From positions 682,001 to 746,000 of the forward strand of contig NZ_CP045434.1 of the NCBI RefSeq assembly GCF_009363895.1: a stretch of 64,000 nucleotides of DNA, in the 5' to 3' direction. Both the position numbers and the translations under genes were made by a program. Numbering within the stretch: position 1 is the first letter of the stretch; the number at the start of each line of letters is the position of its first letter. This DNA comes from Sphingomonas ginsengisoli An et al. 2013. Lineage in GTDB: Bacteria > Pseudomonadota > Alphaproteobacteria > Sphingomonadales > Sphingomonadaceae. Positions 29,314 to 37,547 of this stretch are shown in pieces. The notes beneath the pieces were generated by a model, which saw nothing but the letters and a program-made list of their open reading frames with translations, did no database searches and was not told the DNA's origin.

Positions 29314-30804
29314 ATGAACGCATTCGGCAAGCGCGGCGGCATGAACGGAGCGGGAGCACGCCCCGCCTTCGGCGTGGCCCGGCCGATGAAGGCTGGTCCC
29401 GGCAGCGAGCCCGCACCCGCACCGGTCGACGACGTTCCCACCCCGTTCGACAGCTCCATGCCGGCCAACGCCGACGCCATGGATCGTCTTAACAACCGCA
29501 TGAACGGCAGCGGCGATGCCGCTTCGTCCAAGACCGAAGGGTTCGAGGCCAGCGTCCACAAGATCAAGGAGCAGGTGCTCCCGCGCCTGCTCGAGCGGGT
29601 CGACCCGGAAGCCGCCGCCACGCTCGGCAAGGACGAGCTGGCCGAGGAATTCCGCCCGATCATTTCCGAGGTGCTCGCCGAGCTCAAGATCAACCTCAAC
29701 CGGCGCGAGCAGTTCGCGCTGGAGAAGGTGCTGGTCGACGAACTGCTCGGCCTCGGGCCGTTGGAAGAGCTGCTCGCCGACCCGGCGGTCAGCGACATCA
29801 TGGTCAACGGACCTGACCAGACCTTCGTCGAACGCAAGGGCAAGCTCGAGGTCGCGCAAATCCAGTTCCGCGATGAGGAGCATCTGTTCCAGATCGCCCA
29901 GCGGATCGTGAACAAGGTCGGCCGCCGCGTCGACCAGACCACCCCGCTCGCCGACGCCCGTCTCGCCGACGGCAGCCGCGTCAACGTCATCATCCCGCCG
30001 CTCTCGCTGCGCGGCACCGCCATCTCGATTCGTAAGTTCTCCGAAAAGCCGATCACGCTCGACATGATGCGTGGCTTCGGGTCGATGTCGGAGAAGATGG
30101 CGACCGTGCTCAAGATCGCCGGCGCCGCGCGGATGAACGTGATCATCTCGGGCGGTACCGGCTCGGGCAAGACGACCATGCTCAACGCCCTGTCGAAGAT
30201 GATCGACCCGGGCGAGCGCGTGATCACCATCGAGGACGCGGCCGAACTTCGCCTGCAGCAGCCGCACTGGCTGCCACTCGAAACCCGCCCGCCCAATCTT
30301 GAGGGCCAAGGCGCGATCACCATCCGCGACCTCGTCATCAACGCCCTGCGTATGCGTCCCGACCGGATCATCCTGGGCGAGATTCGTGGTCAGGAAGCGT
30401 TCGATCTCCTGGCCGCGATGAATACCGGCCACGACGGCTCGATGGCGACGCTCCACTCCAACTCCCCGCGCGAATGCCTCGCGCGTATGGAGAACATGGT
30501 GATGATGGGCGACATCAAGATCCCGAAAGAGGCCATCAGTCGCCAGATCGCCGACTCGGTCGACCTCATCGTCCAGGTGAAGCGTCTCCGCGACGGCTCG
30601 CGTCGCACCACCAACGTCACCGAGGTGATCGGCATGGAGGGCGAGGTTATCGTCACCCAGGAGCTGTTTAAGTTCGAATATCTCGACGAGACCGCCGACG
30701 GAAAGATCATCGGCGAATATCGTTCGATGGGCCTGCGCCCCTACACGCTCGAAAAGGCCAAGCAGTACGGCTTCGACCAGCCTTACCTTGAAGCGTGCCT
30801 GTAA
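29314..30804 (+). CDS. cpaF: CpaF/TadA-family secretion ATPase, orphan
   Basis: A 496-residue GspE-family ATPase that powers Tad/Flp pilus assembly. After a disordered Pro/Ala N-terminus of about 70 residues come the N-terminal domain ('VLVDELLGLGPLEELLADPA', 'DIMVNG'), Walker A 'IISGGTGSGKTTMLNALS' near 275, an Asp box ('TIEDAAELRLQQPHW'), Walker B 'ALRMRPDRIILGEIRGQEA' and a His box ('NTGHDGSMATLHSNSPRE'). It is complete and all motifs are intact. No other tad/cpa gene is visible within the window, so its partners lie elsewhere or it serves another system. Confidence 0.93.
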   Translation: MNAFGKRGGMNGAGARPAFGVARPMKAGPGSEPAPAPVDDVPTPFDSSMPANADAMDRLNNRMNGSGDAASSKTEGFEASVHKIKEQVLPRLLERVDPEAAATLGKDELAEEFRPIISEVLAELKINLNRREQFALEKVLVDELLGLGPLEELLADPAVSDIMVNGPDQTFVERKGKLEVAQIQFRDEEHLFQIAQRIVNKVGRRVDQTTPLADARLADGSRVNVIIPPLSLRGTAISIRKFSEKPITLDMMRGFGSMSEKMATVLKIAGAARMNVIISGGTGSGKTTMLNALSKMIDPGERVITIEDAAELRLQQPHWLPLETRPPNLEGQGAITIRDLVINALRMRPDRIILGEIRGQEAFDLLAAMNTGHDGSMATLHSNSPRECLARMENMVMMGDIKIPKEAISRQIADSVDLIVQVKRLRDGSRRTTNVTEVIGMEGEVIVTQELFKFEYLDETADGKIIGEYRSMGLRPYTLEKAKQYGFDQPYLEACL

Positions 30805-30818
30805 GACTTTGAAATCCA

Positions 30819-30855
30819 GGAGGGGCCGTCCCCGGTGGACAGCCCCTCCCCCTTC
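30819..30855. terminator. Bidirectional terminator between cpaF and the LuxR-type gene
   Basis: A long stem-loop lies between two convergent genes: outer arms 30819-30826 and 30842-30849 (8 bp perfect) and inner arms 30828-30831 and 30837-30840. The T-run on the + strand is weak (CCCTTCTC), and the minus side has only short T stretches. Confidence 0.55.
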
Positions 30856-31617
30856 TCACTCAACGTAGATTCCGACCACCTTCCAAGCGCCTTGCTCCTG
30901 GTCGAGCGAAACCGTCTCGATCGCCTCGCGGCCGCTGGCGAAGCGGGTCCGATACTGGACGACGTGGACCCCTGCCGGCGGCGCCGGGACGTCACTCTCG
31001 GCAACAAAGGTCCGCGAAACGACCGCGCCCAGCGGTACCCGTACCTTTTGAGCCGCGCCGGTCCAATTTTGCAGCGTGTTGAGCGACCGGAACGAAGTGC
31101 TGGTCGCGGCATAGGCGTCCTGCCAGCGCGCCGCGTCGCCCAGCTCGAGGAAGCCGCGGGCGGCGGCCGCGGCTGCGCCTTCGGCGACCGGCTGGGAGGT
31201 GGCCGGCGCCAGCGTTACCGGCGACGACGGCTGAGCTGCGGCAAGCAGAAAAAGTCCGAACAACAATGACATGGCAATCGCTCCTTCGATCAGCCGTGAA
31301 GCTAGCGCGCGACGCTGTGCGTCGGGTGCCACTTGATCGGCGACGGCAGAGGATGGGGAGCTTTCCGCAACTTCGTCATCCCGCAAAGCCTTGTCCCCCA
31401 ACTTTTCGGGGTCCGCCCCTTCCTGATCGAGGAGCAGGCGCGCAGCTTCGCGGCTGCTTGATACGGCAAGCTTGCGACGGGCGTCGCGCAGCCGCTCGTT
31501 GATCGTGTGCACCGAAAGGCCGAGTTCGCGCGCGGTCGACTTGGCATCGTGCCCGCGCACGATCAGACGCAGCGTCTGCTTTTCCTTCTCGGTCAGTCGG
31601 TGAAGGTCGGTCGTCAT
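30856..31617 (-). CDS. LuxR-type HTH membrane protein with DUF4019 domain
   Basis: A 253-residue fusion. Residues 4-60 are a LuxR/GerE helix-turn-helix ('RLTEKEKQTLRLIVRGHDAK', 'ELGLSVHTINERLRDARRKL'). A linker follows, then one membrane helix (about 130-148, 'GAIAMSLLFGLFLLAAA'), then a DUF4019 domain, which would lie in the periplasm ('QNWTGAAQKVRVPLGAVVSR' and 'VHVVQYRTRFASGREAIETV'). This is the layout of a ToxR-like one-component membrane regulator that senses outside and binds DNA inside. I start at the ATG before TTDLHR. An inverted repeat lies 48 bases upstream of the start. Confidence 0.87.
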   Translation of the reverse strand: MTTDLHRLTEKEKQTLRLIVRGHDAKSTARELGLSVHTINERLRDARRKLAVSSSREAARLLLDQEGADPEKLGDKALRDDEVAESSPSSAVADQVAPDAQRRALASRLIEGAIAMSLLFGLFLLAAAQPSSPVTLAPATSQPVAEGAAAAAARGFLELGDAARWQDAYAATSTSFRSLNTLQNWTGAAQKVRVPLGAVVSRTFVAESDVPAPPAGVHVVQYRTRFASGREAIETVSLDQEQGAWKVVGIYVE

Positions 31618-31664
31618 CGCGGCCAAGGGTAGTTCGGGGTCCGCCGGCAGCCACCCCTAAAAAC

Positions 31665-31690
31665 TAGTACTACGATCCGACCGTACTACA
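31665..31690 (-). promoter_or_regulatory. Inverted repeat / candidate promoter upstream of the LuxR-DUF4019 gene
   Basis: TAGTAC (31665-31670) and GTACTA (31683-31688) form 6-bp inverted arms 12 bases apart; the heptamer GTACTAC also occurs twice with 16-base periodicity. On the minus strand TTGTAG and TACTAG are 16 bases apart, usable as -35 and -10. This may be an autoregulated promoter. Confidence 0.4.
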
Positions 31691-31693
31691 AAC

Positions 31694-33115
31694 CTACGAC
31701 GTTTTGGTGATTTCAAGCGGCTTCACGTGCACCGCCTTGATGTTAACGAACTCGCGAATGCCGAAGGCGGCGCACTCGCGGCCGTAGCCCGAATGCTTGA
31801 CGCCGCCGAATGGCATTCGGCTGTCCGAACGGACGTTCTCGTTGACGAAGCTCATCCCCGCTTCGAGCTCTTCCGCCGCGATCCGCCGCCCGCGCGCGAG
31901 GTCGCCGGTTAGCACGCCCGAGCCAAGACCGAATTCGCTGGCATTGGCGATGGCAATGGCGTCCGCCTCGTCCTTGGCCGAGATGATCGCCGCGACCGGT
32001 CCGAATACCTCTTCGTCATGCGCCGGCTGCCCGGCCTTGACGTCGGTTAGGACCGTCGCCGGATACCAGGCCCCGGGTTGGTCGGGCTTCTCACCGCCGA
32101 GTAGCAGCCGGGCGCCGTGCGCCACGCTCTTTTCCACCTGCTCGTGGATCTCGTCCCGCGCCGCGACGCTCTGCATCGGCCCGAGCTTGGTGGCTTCCTG
32201 TGTCGGATCGCCCATTGTAAACCCGCGCATCGCCTCGACCAGCGCCTGCTCGAAGGCGGGCTTGATCGCCTCGACCACGATGAAGCGCTTGCCGGCGATG
32301 CAACTCTGCCCGCCGTTGACCATCCGCGCGGTCGCCGCGACTTTTGCCGCAGCCGCCACGTCGGCATCCTCGAGCACGACGTAGGCGTCCGACCCGCCAA
32401 GCTCGAGTACGCACTTCTTGAGCACACCTCCCGCGGCGGTAGCGACGCTCTTCCCCGCCGGCACGCTGCCGGTCAGCGTCACCGCCGCGACATGTTCGTC
32501 CTCGATCAGCGCGGCGACCTCCTTGCTCGGCAGGATCAGCGTCCGGAACAGGTCCTTGGGCACTCCGGCATCGTGCAGCACCTGCTCGATCGCCAAGGCG
32601 CAGCCAGGCACGTTACTGGCATGTTTGAGTAGCGCACCATTCCCCGCCATAAGCGCCGGGGCGGCGAAGCGGATCACCTGCCAGAAGGGGAAGTTCCACG
32701 GCATCACCGCCAGCACGACGCCAATCGGATTGAAGGTGACGAACGCTTCTGCATCGGTGCCGAGATCGACCGGCTCCTCGGCCAAGTAATGCTCGGCATG
32801 ATCGGCGAACCAGTCGCAATGGAAAGCGCACTTCTCGATCTCGGCGCGGCCCTCGGTCAAGGTCTTGCCCATCTCGGCGGTCATCAGCGCGGCATAATCG
32901 CCCTCCCGCTCGCGCAGCAGCCCCGCCGCTCGGCGCATGACCGCCGCCCGGTCGGCGAAGCTCGTCCGGCGCCACGCCTGGTGGGCCGCCTTGGCCGCCC
33001 GCGCCGCCGCCCGCGCCTCGTCCAAGGAATTTGATTGGTAGCTCTTGCCCGGTTCACCCGTCGCCGGGTTCACCGTCTGCACCTGATCGCTCGTTCGCTC
33101 CGCGCCGTCGGCCAT
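31694..33115 (-). CDS. NAD(P)-dependent aldehyde dehydrogenase, succinate-semialdehyde dehydrogenase-like
   Basis: A 473-residue ALDH-superfamily enzyme. 'VMPWNFPFWQVIRFAAPALM' gives the oxyanion Asn, 'TLTGSVPAGKSVATAAG' the cofactor loop, 'KCVLELGGSDAYVVLEDAD' the general-base Glu, and 'NGGQSCIAGKRF' the catalytic Cys; 'EEVFGPVAAI' also fits. The subgroup features resemble Sad/YneI-type succinate-semialdehyde dehydrogenases. Substrate is not provable from sequence. The ATG at 33115 follows AAAGGAG closely; six upstream residues are ignored. There are no neighbouring GABA genes. Confidence 0.88.
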   Translation of the reverse strand: MADGAERTSDQVQTVNPATGEPGKSYQSNSLDEARAAARAAKAAHQAWRRTSFADRAAVMRRAAGLLREREGDYAALMTAEMGKTLTEGRAEIEKCAFHCDWFADHAEHYLAEEPVDLGTDAEAFVTFNPIGVVLAVMPWNFPFWQVIRFAAPALMAGNGALLKHASNVPGCALAIEQVLHDAGVPKDLFRTLILPSKEVAALIEDEHVAAVTLTGSVPAGKSVATAAGGVLKKCVLELGGSDAYVVLEDADVAAAAKVAATARMVNGGQSCIAGKRFIVVEAIKPAFEQALVEAMRGFTMGDPTQEATKLGPMQSVAARDEIHEQVEKSVAHGARLLLGGEKPDQPGAWYPATVLTDVKAGQPAHDEEVFGPVAAIISAKDEADAIAIANASEFGLGSGVLTGDLARGRRIAAEELEAGMSFVNENVRSDSRMPFGGVKHSGYGRECAAFGIREFVNIKAVHVKPLEITKTS

Positions 33116-33205
33116 AATCACTCCTTTGCCCACTCAACGATGGAGGGACGATTTGGAGGCGGCGGCTCGAGATGAATTCGTCGCAATCGTGCCCGGGTGA
33201 TGCCG

Positions 33206-33961
33206 TCAGCGCTCCATCCGATATTGCAGGGTCAGCGTGACGCCCGTCTCGATCTGGCCGGGCGCGATGCTATCGCGCTCGGGAGCCGGCGGCGGCGGCG
33301 GCGGAGGAGCGCCGGCCCGGAGGCGGCTGCCGGTCACCACGATTTCGCTAGCGCGGTAGGAAACACCCTCCTGCACCGTAAGCAGGCTGACCTTCGCGAA
33401 GCCGGCGCTGCGGGCATATTCGGTCGCCTCGGCCACGCCTCGCGCCATCGCCTGCGTCCGTGCCCGGGCGCGGATCGGCAGGGGGTCGGCAATCTCGAAA
33501 TAGGGCCCGCTGATCCCGGTCGCACCGGCGCTGGTCAACGTATCGAGCAGCGCGGTCAGGCGATCGAGGTTACGGGTCTTGATGCGCACACTGTTGCTGG
33601 CGATGTAGCCGTTGAAGCGCTGGCGCCCGACCCCGCCAACATTTTCGTAGACGTAATCGGCGTTGAGCGAGATGCCCTGGGTCTGCACGTCCTTGTCGGC
33701 GATACCCGCGCGGCGGATGGCGCCGAGCAGCGCCTCGGTCTTGATCCGGTTCTCCGCCAGCGCATCGGTCGCCTTGGGTGCCCGCCCCTCGGTGGAGATT
33801 GTCAACGTCGCCTGGTCCGGCGCGGTGCGCAATTGCTCGCTTATGACGAGGGTGATGACGGGGTTGGCCGCAAGCTCCGCCGGCGCGGCATTGACGATCT
33901 GCGCAGCAGCCGGACTGGCAGTGACAAGCGACAACGGCAACAGCCAGACACGCGCGGACAT
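33206..33961 (-). CDS. SIMPL (DUF541) domain periplasmic protein
   Basis: A 251-residue exported protein with a signal peptide ending near 'ASPAAAQ'. The SIMPL/YggE fold is seen in 'LVISEQLRTAPDQATLTIST', 'AENRIKTEALLGAIRRAGI', 'DVQTQGISLNADYVY' and 'ARARTQAMARGVAEATEYAR'. A run of eight prolines lies near residue 225. The E. coli homologue YggE is linked to oxidative stress tolerance; the role here is unknown. I start at the ATG with AAGGGGA six bases upstream rather than the GTG two codons earlier. Confidence 0.9.
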   Translation of the reverse strand: MSARVWLLPLSLVTASPAAAQIVNAAPAELAANPVITLVISEQLRTAPDQATLTISTEGRAPKATDALAENRIKTEALLGAIRRAGIADKDVQTQGISLNADYVYENVGGVGRQRFNGYIASNSVRIKTRNLDRLTALLDTLTSAGATGISGPYFEIADPLPIRARARTQAMARGVAEATEYARSAGFAKVSLLTVQEGVSYRASEIVVTGSRLRAGAPPPPPPPAPERDSIAPGQIETGVTLTLQYRMER

Positions 33962-34054
33962 CGGCACTCCCCTTCTGATGAGGCCGCCATCCTGCCCGTG
34001 CGATCCGGTGGGGGCAAGCGCGCCGCCGCCCCTGCCCCACCGAATCGTCGGTCG

Positions 34055-36589
34055 CTAGCGCGCTCCGCCGCCATCCGCCGCGGCGCGACGGAAGAAGGAG
34101 GGTGGCGGCAGGAACAGCTTCCGCAAGCTGATCGAGACGGTCCGTCCGGCCGGATTGAGCAGGTCGGGCTGATAGTTGAACGGGATGGCCCCAAGATTGT
34201 CGCGGACCTGCTGCTTGGAATCGAACAGGTTATTGACGCCAAGGCGGAATTGAACCCCGCGCAGCCAGGGATGCTTGAGCACCAGGTCGGGCCTCTCCCC
34301 GAGATTGGCGAATGCCGAAATGTTGAGCTGCGCGAGCGGCGAGAAGCGTAGATTGCTGGTGCCGCTCTGGACGTCGCCGCCATTCTGCCAGGTTCCCGAC
34401 AGCCGCAAGCCCAGGCCATTATTGAAATAGCCGCCCTCGGCTTCGAGCTTGTGACGCGGCTGGAAGCCGCCACTGACAAGTTCACCGTTAAGGTAGCTCA
34501 GGATCGGCCCACCCGGACCAATCTGCGCGTCATCGCGGAACACCCAGGTGTGGTACAATGAGAATTGCAGGCGCCCGCCCTGGCGGAAGTTGCCGCCGCC
34601 GCCGCCGCGTCCACCGCCGCCCCCGCCGTCTCGGCCGCCACCTGGCGGCCCACCTGCGCCGGGCCGCCCACCGCCTGGCGGCAGTCCGAATTGCTTGCGG
34701 AAGGCGTCTATCACGGCTTGGGTCGGCCGTGCCGACGTCAGGGGCTTGGAGAAGTTGATCCCCCAGCGCAGCTCGTCCCGGCTAGCGCGGTAGAGGTTCA
34801 CCGGCGTCACATCCACCCGCAGCAGCGTACCGGTGACCGGGTCGCGCGTAATCCGGTCCGGGAACGCACTCTGCACCGCCGCGGTCACGCCCGGGAAATC
34901 GCTGATGACGTTGCTCGACCGCGTATGGCTGTAATCGGCGCGTAGGTTGATGTCCTTTTCGGCCCATGGCTTCCAGGTCACGCCGAACTTGGTGACGTTG
35001 CGGCGGTCGGGCGTCAGCGCCGGATTGCCGCCGCTTACCACGTCGGCCAGTACGGTCGTTCCAGTGACGAAGTCGAACACGCGGGTGGCCGGCGTGACGA
35101 GTTGCGGGTCACCAAGCTGGTCGAGCGTCGGAGCAGACTCGTCGCGGGTGTAGCTGAGGATGAAATTGAACGGGACGGAGGGCGACCAGTTAACCCCCGC
35201 ACCGATGGTGTTGAGCGACTTGACGTCGGACAGGTGCTCGACATTGCCATTCAGGTTGAGGGTTAGATTGCCGAGCGCGTCGAAATCCGAGCGGCGACGC
35301 GATAGCGGCATATCCACGCTGAAGCCGGCGTTGACCGACTGGCGCGTGAAGTGGGTCGGATCGACTGCCACGCCCTGGCGGGACGAGCGGCTGGAGATAC
35401 TCTCGGCGTCGGCCCCGGCCTTGAGCGTCACTGCCAGCTCGCCCGCCGGCAGCTTGAACAGGCTGCCGTTAAGCACCGCGTCGATGTTGCCGGTCTGCGT
35501 ATTGACCCGGGCATTGTCGGTGTAGCCCGTGAGCGCCGCCGTTTCGCGGTCGGTCTCGGTGGTCGTCCGCGCCGCCTGATAGCCGCCCGTGAACGACCAT
35601 CGCCAATCGTCCTGATTGCCGTTGAGGGCGAAGTTGAGCTGACCCGAAAGCGTGTTGCTGTGCCGGTCGAGGCCGACTCCCGGGACGATCAGCGATGGTC
35701 CGAGGAGATTGTCACCGCTCTGCTGCTGCACCTGCCCATCAACTGTCGCCGAGGCCTTGCCGATACTGAAATTGTGCGTCCCCCCGACGCGCGCCAACTC
35801 CTGCGAGCCCACTAGCGTGCGATACGGCCGCGGATCTGGTCCGGGGCCGCTGAGCATAATCAGCCGCTCATTTTCGGTGATGGCACTATTGCCCTCAACG
35901 TGCGCGTTAAGGGTGGTGCGACTGGTCTTGCCGATCTGAAGCCGCGTCACGTCAGCTTGGCCACTGCTGTTGCCGCCCGCGGTCGGGACGGTTCCCTGCG
36001 CCTGCACCGAGGTCGAGCGGAAACGCGAGCGAAGCACGATGTTCACGACCCGCTGGTTGGCACTGTAGCCATATTTGAGTGCGACTTCCTCGGGCAGGAT
36101 GTCGAGGCGGAGGATCGCCTCGGGCGGCAGATCGCGGATTTCGCGGAAGCCCGAGATCCGCCGGCCGTTGAGCAGCACCACCGGCTGCTCGCCGCCGCGT
36201 CCGCGGATGCTGCCGAGCTGCGGGCTCAATTGCTGCAACAGCTCGGCGACGCTGCTGGCGCCGTAGGCCCGAATGTCGCGCGAGGTGAGCGTATTTTCAG
36301 GCGGAATGTCGCCGATCACCGCGGTCGGATCGCGGCGCCCGATCACCGTCACTTCCTCGCCCTCTTCGTCGTCGACGGCGGTGGAAGAACTGGCGGAGGG
36401 AACCTGCGCAGCAGTGGTCACCGGCGCCGTGGTCGAAGTTGGGGCGGCCGTCGTTGCGGGCCCCTCCGCTGGAGCTGGAGCTGGAGCTGGAGCTGGAGCT
36501 GGAGCTGGCGCGGGTGCCGGAGTGGTCTGAGCATGAATGGGGATTGCGAGCGCGGCAATGGCGCCGCCGGTCAGGAGAAAACGGGTCAT
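34055..36589 (-). CDS. TonB-dependent receptor plug-domain outer-membrane protein with low-complexity inserts
   Basis: An 844-residue outer-membrane protein. The signal peptide ends near 'PIHAQ'. A proline/alanine tract (PA repeated about ten times) and a Thr/Ala linker follow, then a plug domain ('LTSRDIRAYGASSVAELLQQ', 'VVLLNGRRISGFREIRDLPP') and a long beta barrel ending 'VSISLRKLF' with a 20-residue extra tail. Inside the barrel, near residues 650-700, is a Gly/Pro/Arg-rich loop. Substrate is unknown; the plug is of the type common in sphingomonad expansions. The start at 36589 gives the signal peptide. It is divergent from tetR. Confidence 0.88.
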   Translation of the reverse strand: MTRFLLTGGAIAALAIPIHAQTTPAPAPAPAPAPAPAPAPAEGPATTAAPTSTTAPVTTAAQVPSASSSTAVDDEEGEEVTVIGRRDPTAVIGDIPPENTLTSRDIRAYGASSVAELLQQLSPQLGSIRGRGGEQPVVLLNGRRISGFREIRDLPPEAILRLDILPEEVALKYGYSANQRVVNIVLRSRFRSTSVQAQGTVPTAGGNSSGQADVTRLQIGKTSRTTLNAHVEGNSAITENERLIMLSGPGPDPRPYRTLVGSQELARVGGTHNFSIGKASATVDGQVQQQSGDNLLGPSLIVPGVGLDRHSNTLSGQLNFALNGNQDDWRWSFTGGYQAARTTTETDRETAALTGYTDNARVNTQTGNIDAVLNGSLFKLPAGELAVTLKAGADAESISSRSSRQGVAVDPTHFTRQSVNAGFSVDMPLSRRRSDFDALGNLTLNLNGNVEHLSDVKSLNTIGAGVNWSPSVPFNFILSYTRDESAPTLDQLGDPQLVTPATRVFDFVTGTTVLADVVSGGNPALTPDRRNVTKFGVTWKPWAEKDINLRADYSHTRSSNVISDFPGVTAAVQSAFPDRITRDPVTGTLLRVDVTPVNLYRASRDELRWGINFSKPLTSARPTQAVIDAFRKQFGLPPGGGRPGAGGPPGGGRDGGGGGGRGGGGGNFRQGGRLQFSLYHTWVFRDDAQIGPGGPILSYLNGELVSGGFQPRHKLEAEGGYFNNGLGLRLSGTWQNGGDVQSGTSNLRFSPLAQLNISAFANLGERPDLVLKHPWLRGVQFRLGVNNLFDSKQQVRDNLGAIPFNYQPDLLNPAGRTVSISLRKLFLPPPSFFRRAAADGGGAR
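36469..36508. repeat. Hexanucleotide tandem repeat (CTGGAG)6 in the TonB receptor gene
   Basis: Six exact CTGGAG units from 36469 to 36504, then a degenerate copy. On the coding strand they encode the Pro-Ala tract after the signal peptide. Copy-number change would lengthen or shorten the linker without shifting frame. Confidence 0.85.
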
Positions 36590-36780
36590 GGCCGCGTCGC
36601 TACACCAAAAAGGGGTGAACGTCGGGTGACCGGTGCATGACCTTCGACGGGCGGGCGGCAGGGACCGACCGGCGATGGTCGGACGACGTCGCCCGGGATA
36701 CCCGGGCCAGGCGCTCCAGCATAGCTTGGCACTGTCGGCGCCCCGGCCGGGAAGGACTCTGGACATCAACCACTTAGCCA

Positions 36781-36799
36781 TTATATACCGATCGATATG
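36781..36799 (+). promoter_or_regulatory. Candidate TetR operator overlapping the tetR start
   Basis: TTATATACCG followed by an imperfect inverted arm (ATCGATAT) that runs into the ATG. The same first ten bases recur at 37463 before the efflux leader. TATAC-type arms around a CGATCG centre are the form expected for a TetR dimer site. Confidence 0.6.
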
Positions 36800-37408
36800 G
36801 AAGCGCTTCTGCAACGGGCCTGCAAGGGTCGTCCCCGCGAATTCGACGTCGACGATGCGTTGGCGGCAGCGCTACGCGTGTTTTGGCAAAAGGGCTATGA
36901 AGGCACCTCGCTGACCGATCTGACCGAGGCGATGGGGATCACCCGCCCGAGTCTCTATGCCGCCTTTGGCAACAAGGAGTCGCTGTTTCGCAAGGCGCTC
37001 GACCTCTACGAATCCGAGAAGCTCGCTTATATCGGTGAGGCACTCGCCGCGCCGACTTCGCGCGAAGTCGCCCACCGGCTGCTCAGCGGCGCGCTGGCGA
37101 CGCAGACCAGTGAATGCGAGCCGCGCGGTTGCCTCCGAGTGATCAGCTCAGTGACCTGCGGCGCGGAAGCCGAATCGGTCAAAGCCGACCTTCAGGCGCG
37201 CCGGGCATCGTCGCATCAGGCTATTCTCCAGCGAATGGAACAGGCGAAGGCCGACGGCGATCTGCCGGCGCATACCGACGTCGCGGGCATCACCAATTAT
37301 CTCCTGGCCGTACTCCAGGGCATGTCCGTGCAGGCCGGCAATGGCGCGACGAAGGAACAGCTGGCCGAGGTCGTCAGGACCACGATCGCCATATGGCCCG
37401 GCAAATAG
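36797..37408 (+). CDS. TetR/AcrR-family transcriptional regulator
   Basis: A 203-residue repressor-type protein. The N-terminal helix-turn-helix is 'ALAAALRVFWQKGYEGTSLT' and 'LTEAMGITRPSLYAAFGNKE' (about residues 22-62); the ligand domain has the AefR/ComR-like segment 'TSECEPRGCLRVISS'. It sits directly upstream of an RND efflux operon on the same strand, and operator-like sites lie over its own start and before the efflux leader. The likely role is to repress itself and the pump until an inducer binds. The ATG overlaps its operator and I see no strong ribosome binding site, so its message may be nearly leaderless. Confidence 0.93.
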   Translation: MEALLQRACKGRPREFDVDDALAAALRVFWQKGYEGTSLTDLTEAMGITRPSLYAAFGNKESLFRKALDLYESEKLAYIGEALAAPTSREVAHRLLSGALATQTSECEPRGCLRVISSVTCGAEAESVKADLQARRASSHQAILQRMEQAKADGDLPAHTDVAGITNYLLAVLQGMSVQAGNGATKEQLAEVVRTTIAIWPGK

Positions 37409-37442
37409 CCAAAAAAGTTTTCTACCAAGCGGTACAAAACCC

Positions 37443-37481
37443 TTGACCGCCGCCCTCCGCGTTTATATACCGCTCAGTATA
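37443..37481 (+). promoter_or_regulatory. Candidate efflux-operon promoter with TetR operator
   Basis: TTGACC (37443-37448) and TATACC (37466-37471) stand 17 bases apart as -35 and -10. The -10 lies inside TTATATACCGCTCAGTATA (37463-37481), whose TATAC and GTATA arms are inverted repeats and whose first ten bases equal the site at 36781. A repressor there would block RNA polymerase. Confidence 0.65.
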
Positions 37482-37505
37482 GAACAATCGTCGAGAGAAG
37501 CGCCG

Positions 37506-37547
37506 ATGCTCAAACTCTGTACTGTGGATCCGTCTGACGCCCGCTAG
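37506..37547 (+). CDS. Possible 13-codon leader peptide of the efflux operon
   Basis: ATG at 37506 with AGAGAAG upstream encodes MLKLCTVDPSDAR and stops at TAG 37545. The stop lies in the loop of a 7-bp hairpin (GACGCCC 37536-37542 with GGGCGTC 37548-37554). A T6 tract follows at 37593-37598 behind a weaker stem, and GACGCC at 37599-37604 could compete for GGGCGTC. The region up to the next ORF at 37709 holds nothing else that I can identify. This arrangement resembles translation-dependent attenuation but is unproven. Confidence 0.35.
   Translation: MLKLCTVDPSDAR

Noticed and set aside
31665..31688. Acyl-homoserine-lactone lux box
   Set aside because: The inverted repeat has the wrong spacing and core for a lux box, and the adjacent protein lacks an autoinducer-binding domain.
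36797..37408. TetR gene as regulator of the divergent TonB receptor
   Set aside because: The operator-like site is about 190 bases from the receptor start and overlaps tetR itself; the second site is on the efflux side, so control of the pump is the better reading.
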